Assembly: GCF_000513275.1 (NCBI RefSeq)
Contig: NZ_CBVJ010000120.1
Location: 1-42,075, forward strand
Reading direction: 5' to 3'
DNA length: 42,075 nucleotides
Source: Paenibacillus gorillae
Lineage (GTDB): Bacteria; Bacillota; Bacilli; Paenibacillales; Paenibacillaceae
In this document: positions 41,643 through 42,075 of the stretch, piece by piece
How the letters are laid out: every line of letters starts with the position of its first letter
Position numbering within the stretch: the first letter of the stretch is position 1
Notes under the pieces: generated by a model
Seen by the model: only the letters and a program-made list of their open reading frames with translations
The model's database searches: none
Told to the model about the DNA's origin: nothing
Position numbers and translations under genes: made by a program

Positions 41643-41690
41643 AAAGGCTGCCGCATTTGGTCCAAATTGACCTTGCAGCAGCCTTTTTTA
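41643..41690 (+). terminator. Terminator of ssuE
   Basis: AAAGGCTGC ... GCAGCCTTT hairpin with a long loop and six T, 14 bp after the stop codon. Confidence 0.88.
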
Positions 41691-41752
41691 ATTAGAGGTT
41701 TAGATTTCATACGGAATCAGATCAATATAACATGCATTAGATTTATTTTAGA

Positions 41753-41781
41753 CATCAAAAAAACCCGTCTTTCGACGGGTT
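41753..41781 (-). terminator. Terminator of the tRNA cluster
   Basis: Minus strand AACCCGTC, loop GAAA, GACGGGTT and seven T, downstream of tRNA-Lys. Confidence 0.92.
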
Positions 41782-41800
41782 CTACGTTTAAAAAAATAGG

Positions 41801-41873
41801 TGAGCCATGAAGGACTCGAACCTTCGACACCCTGATTAAAAGTCAGGTGCTCTACCAACTGAGCTAATGGCTC
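41801..41873 (-). tRNA. tRNA-Lys (anticodon TTT)
   Basis: 73 nt; acceptor GAGCCAT/ATGGCTC, D-arm TAGCTCAGTTGGTAGAGCA, anticodon loop CTTTTAA, T-arm GGTTCGAGTCC. The genome continues with CCT instead of CCA, so the CCA must be added or completed by the nucleotidyltransferase, unlike the two neighbouring tRNAs. Confidence 0.95.
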
Positions 41874-41887
41874 TCATAAAGAGAAAA

Positions 41888-41972
41888 TGGTGGAGGGCGA
41901 TGGATTCGAACCACCGAACCTGAAAGGAGCAGATTTACAGTCTGCCGTGTTTAGCCACTTCACTAGCCCTCC
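41888..41972 (-). tRNA. tRNA-Tyr (anticodon GTA)
   Basis: 85 nt with a long variable arm, anticodon loop CTGTAAA region, T-arm GGTTCGAATCC and an encoded CCA. Class II shape fits bacterial tRNA-Tyr. Confidence 0.95.
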
Positions 41973-41983
41973 GAAAAACTAAA

Positions 41984-42059
<76 letters not shown>

Positions 42060-42075
42060 TTATTTTGTTCTGAAA

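Overview
This window reads as a chromosomal core segment of a Paenibacillus-like member of the Bacillales. Evidence: gene order close to Bacillus subtilis (ssrA-smpB, rnr, secG, eno-gpmI-tpiA-pgk-gap-cggR, clpP, crh-whiA-yvcK-rapZ, trxB, a YvcD-like TPR gene, the his operon with hisZ and short hisG, yvoF-ppaX-lgt-hprK), strong AGGAGG-type ribosome binding sites, SigA promoters with 17-bp spacers, CtsR and CggR operators of the Bacillus type, and a tmRNA tag ending AFAA. The assignment is inference; no 16S gene is present. Nearly all genes lie on the minus strand; only tRNA-Arg, clpP and ssuE are on the plus strand.

Layout. 1-1621: N-terminal 540 codons of a secreted multi-domain surface protein, cut by the window edge. 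2024-7558: tmRNA and SmpB (ribosome rescue), a cold-shock protein, RNase R with a roughly 300-residue Gly/Arg/Lys-rich tail, and SecG. 7849-15100: the lower-glycolysis operon cggR-gap-pgk-tpiA-gpmI-eno, with SigA promoter and a tandem CggR operator at its head and two large hairpins between gap and pgk. 15362-16978: tRNA-Arg, a gene-free stretch, then clpP behind a CtsR-overlapped promoter. 17175-21380: glk-rapZ-yvcK-whiA-crh operon. 21565-25647: trxB, the TPR gene (3' end apparently frameshifted) and a divergent prs paralogue. 26058-32904: histidine operon hisZ-G-D-B-H-[737-bp repeat-filled gap]-F-IE, in which hisA is missing. 33119-36331: yvoF-ppaX-lgt-hprK. 36451-38347: ECF sigma factor and overlapping DUF4179 anti-sigma. 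38477-40842: MsmX-type sugar ATPase and a PucR/CdaR-type regulator. 41081-41629: SsuE-like flavin reductase. 41801-42059: tRNA-Lys, Tyr, Phe.

How it fits together. The window concentrates parts of the carbon-control circuit: HPr kinase/phosphorylase, a Crh-like HPr paralogue that keeps both His15 and Ser46, glucokinase, CggR with its whole glycolytic operon, YvcK, RapZ, and the shared sugar-transport ATPase. PRPP synthase sits beside the PRPP-consuming his operon.

Most unusual signals: (a) two homologous 186-bp intergenic elements, 12.5 kb apart, each with four 21-22-bp palindromic units separated by exactly 29/41/29 bp although the spacers themselves have diverged; (b) loss of hisA from the his operon with a degenerate ~74-bp tandem-repeat field in its place; (c) the RGG-like tail of RNase R; (d) the His15-bearing Crh; (e) a composite inverted repeat ahead of trxB; (f) two homopolymer frameshifts at the TPR gene end. 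I found no CRISPR array, prophage, transposase or new multigene defence-type system.
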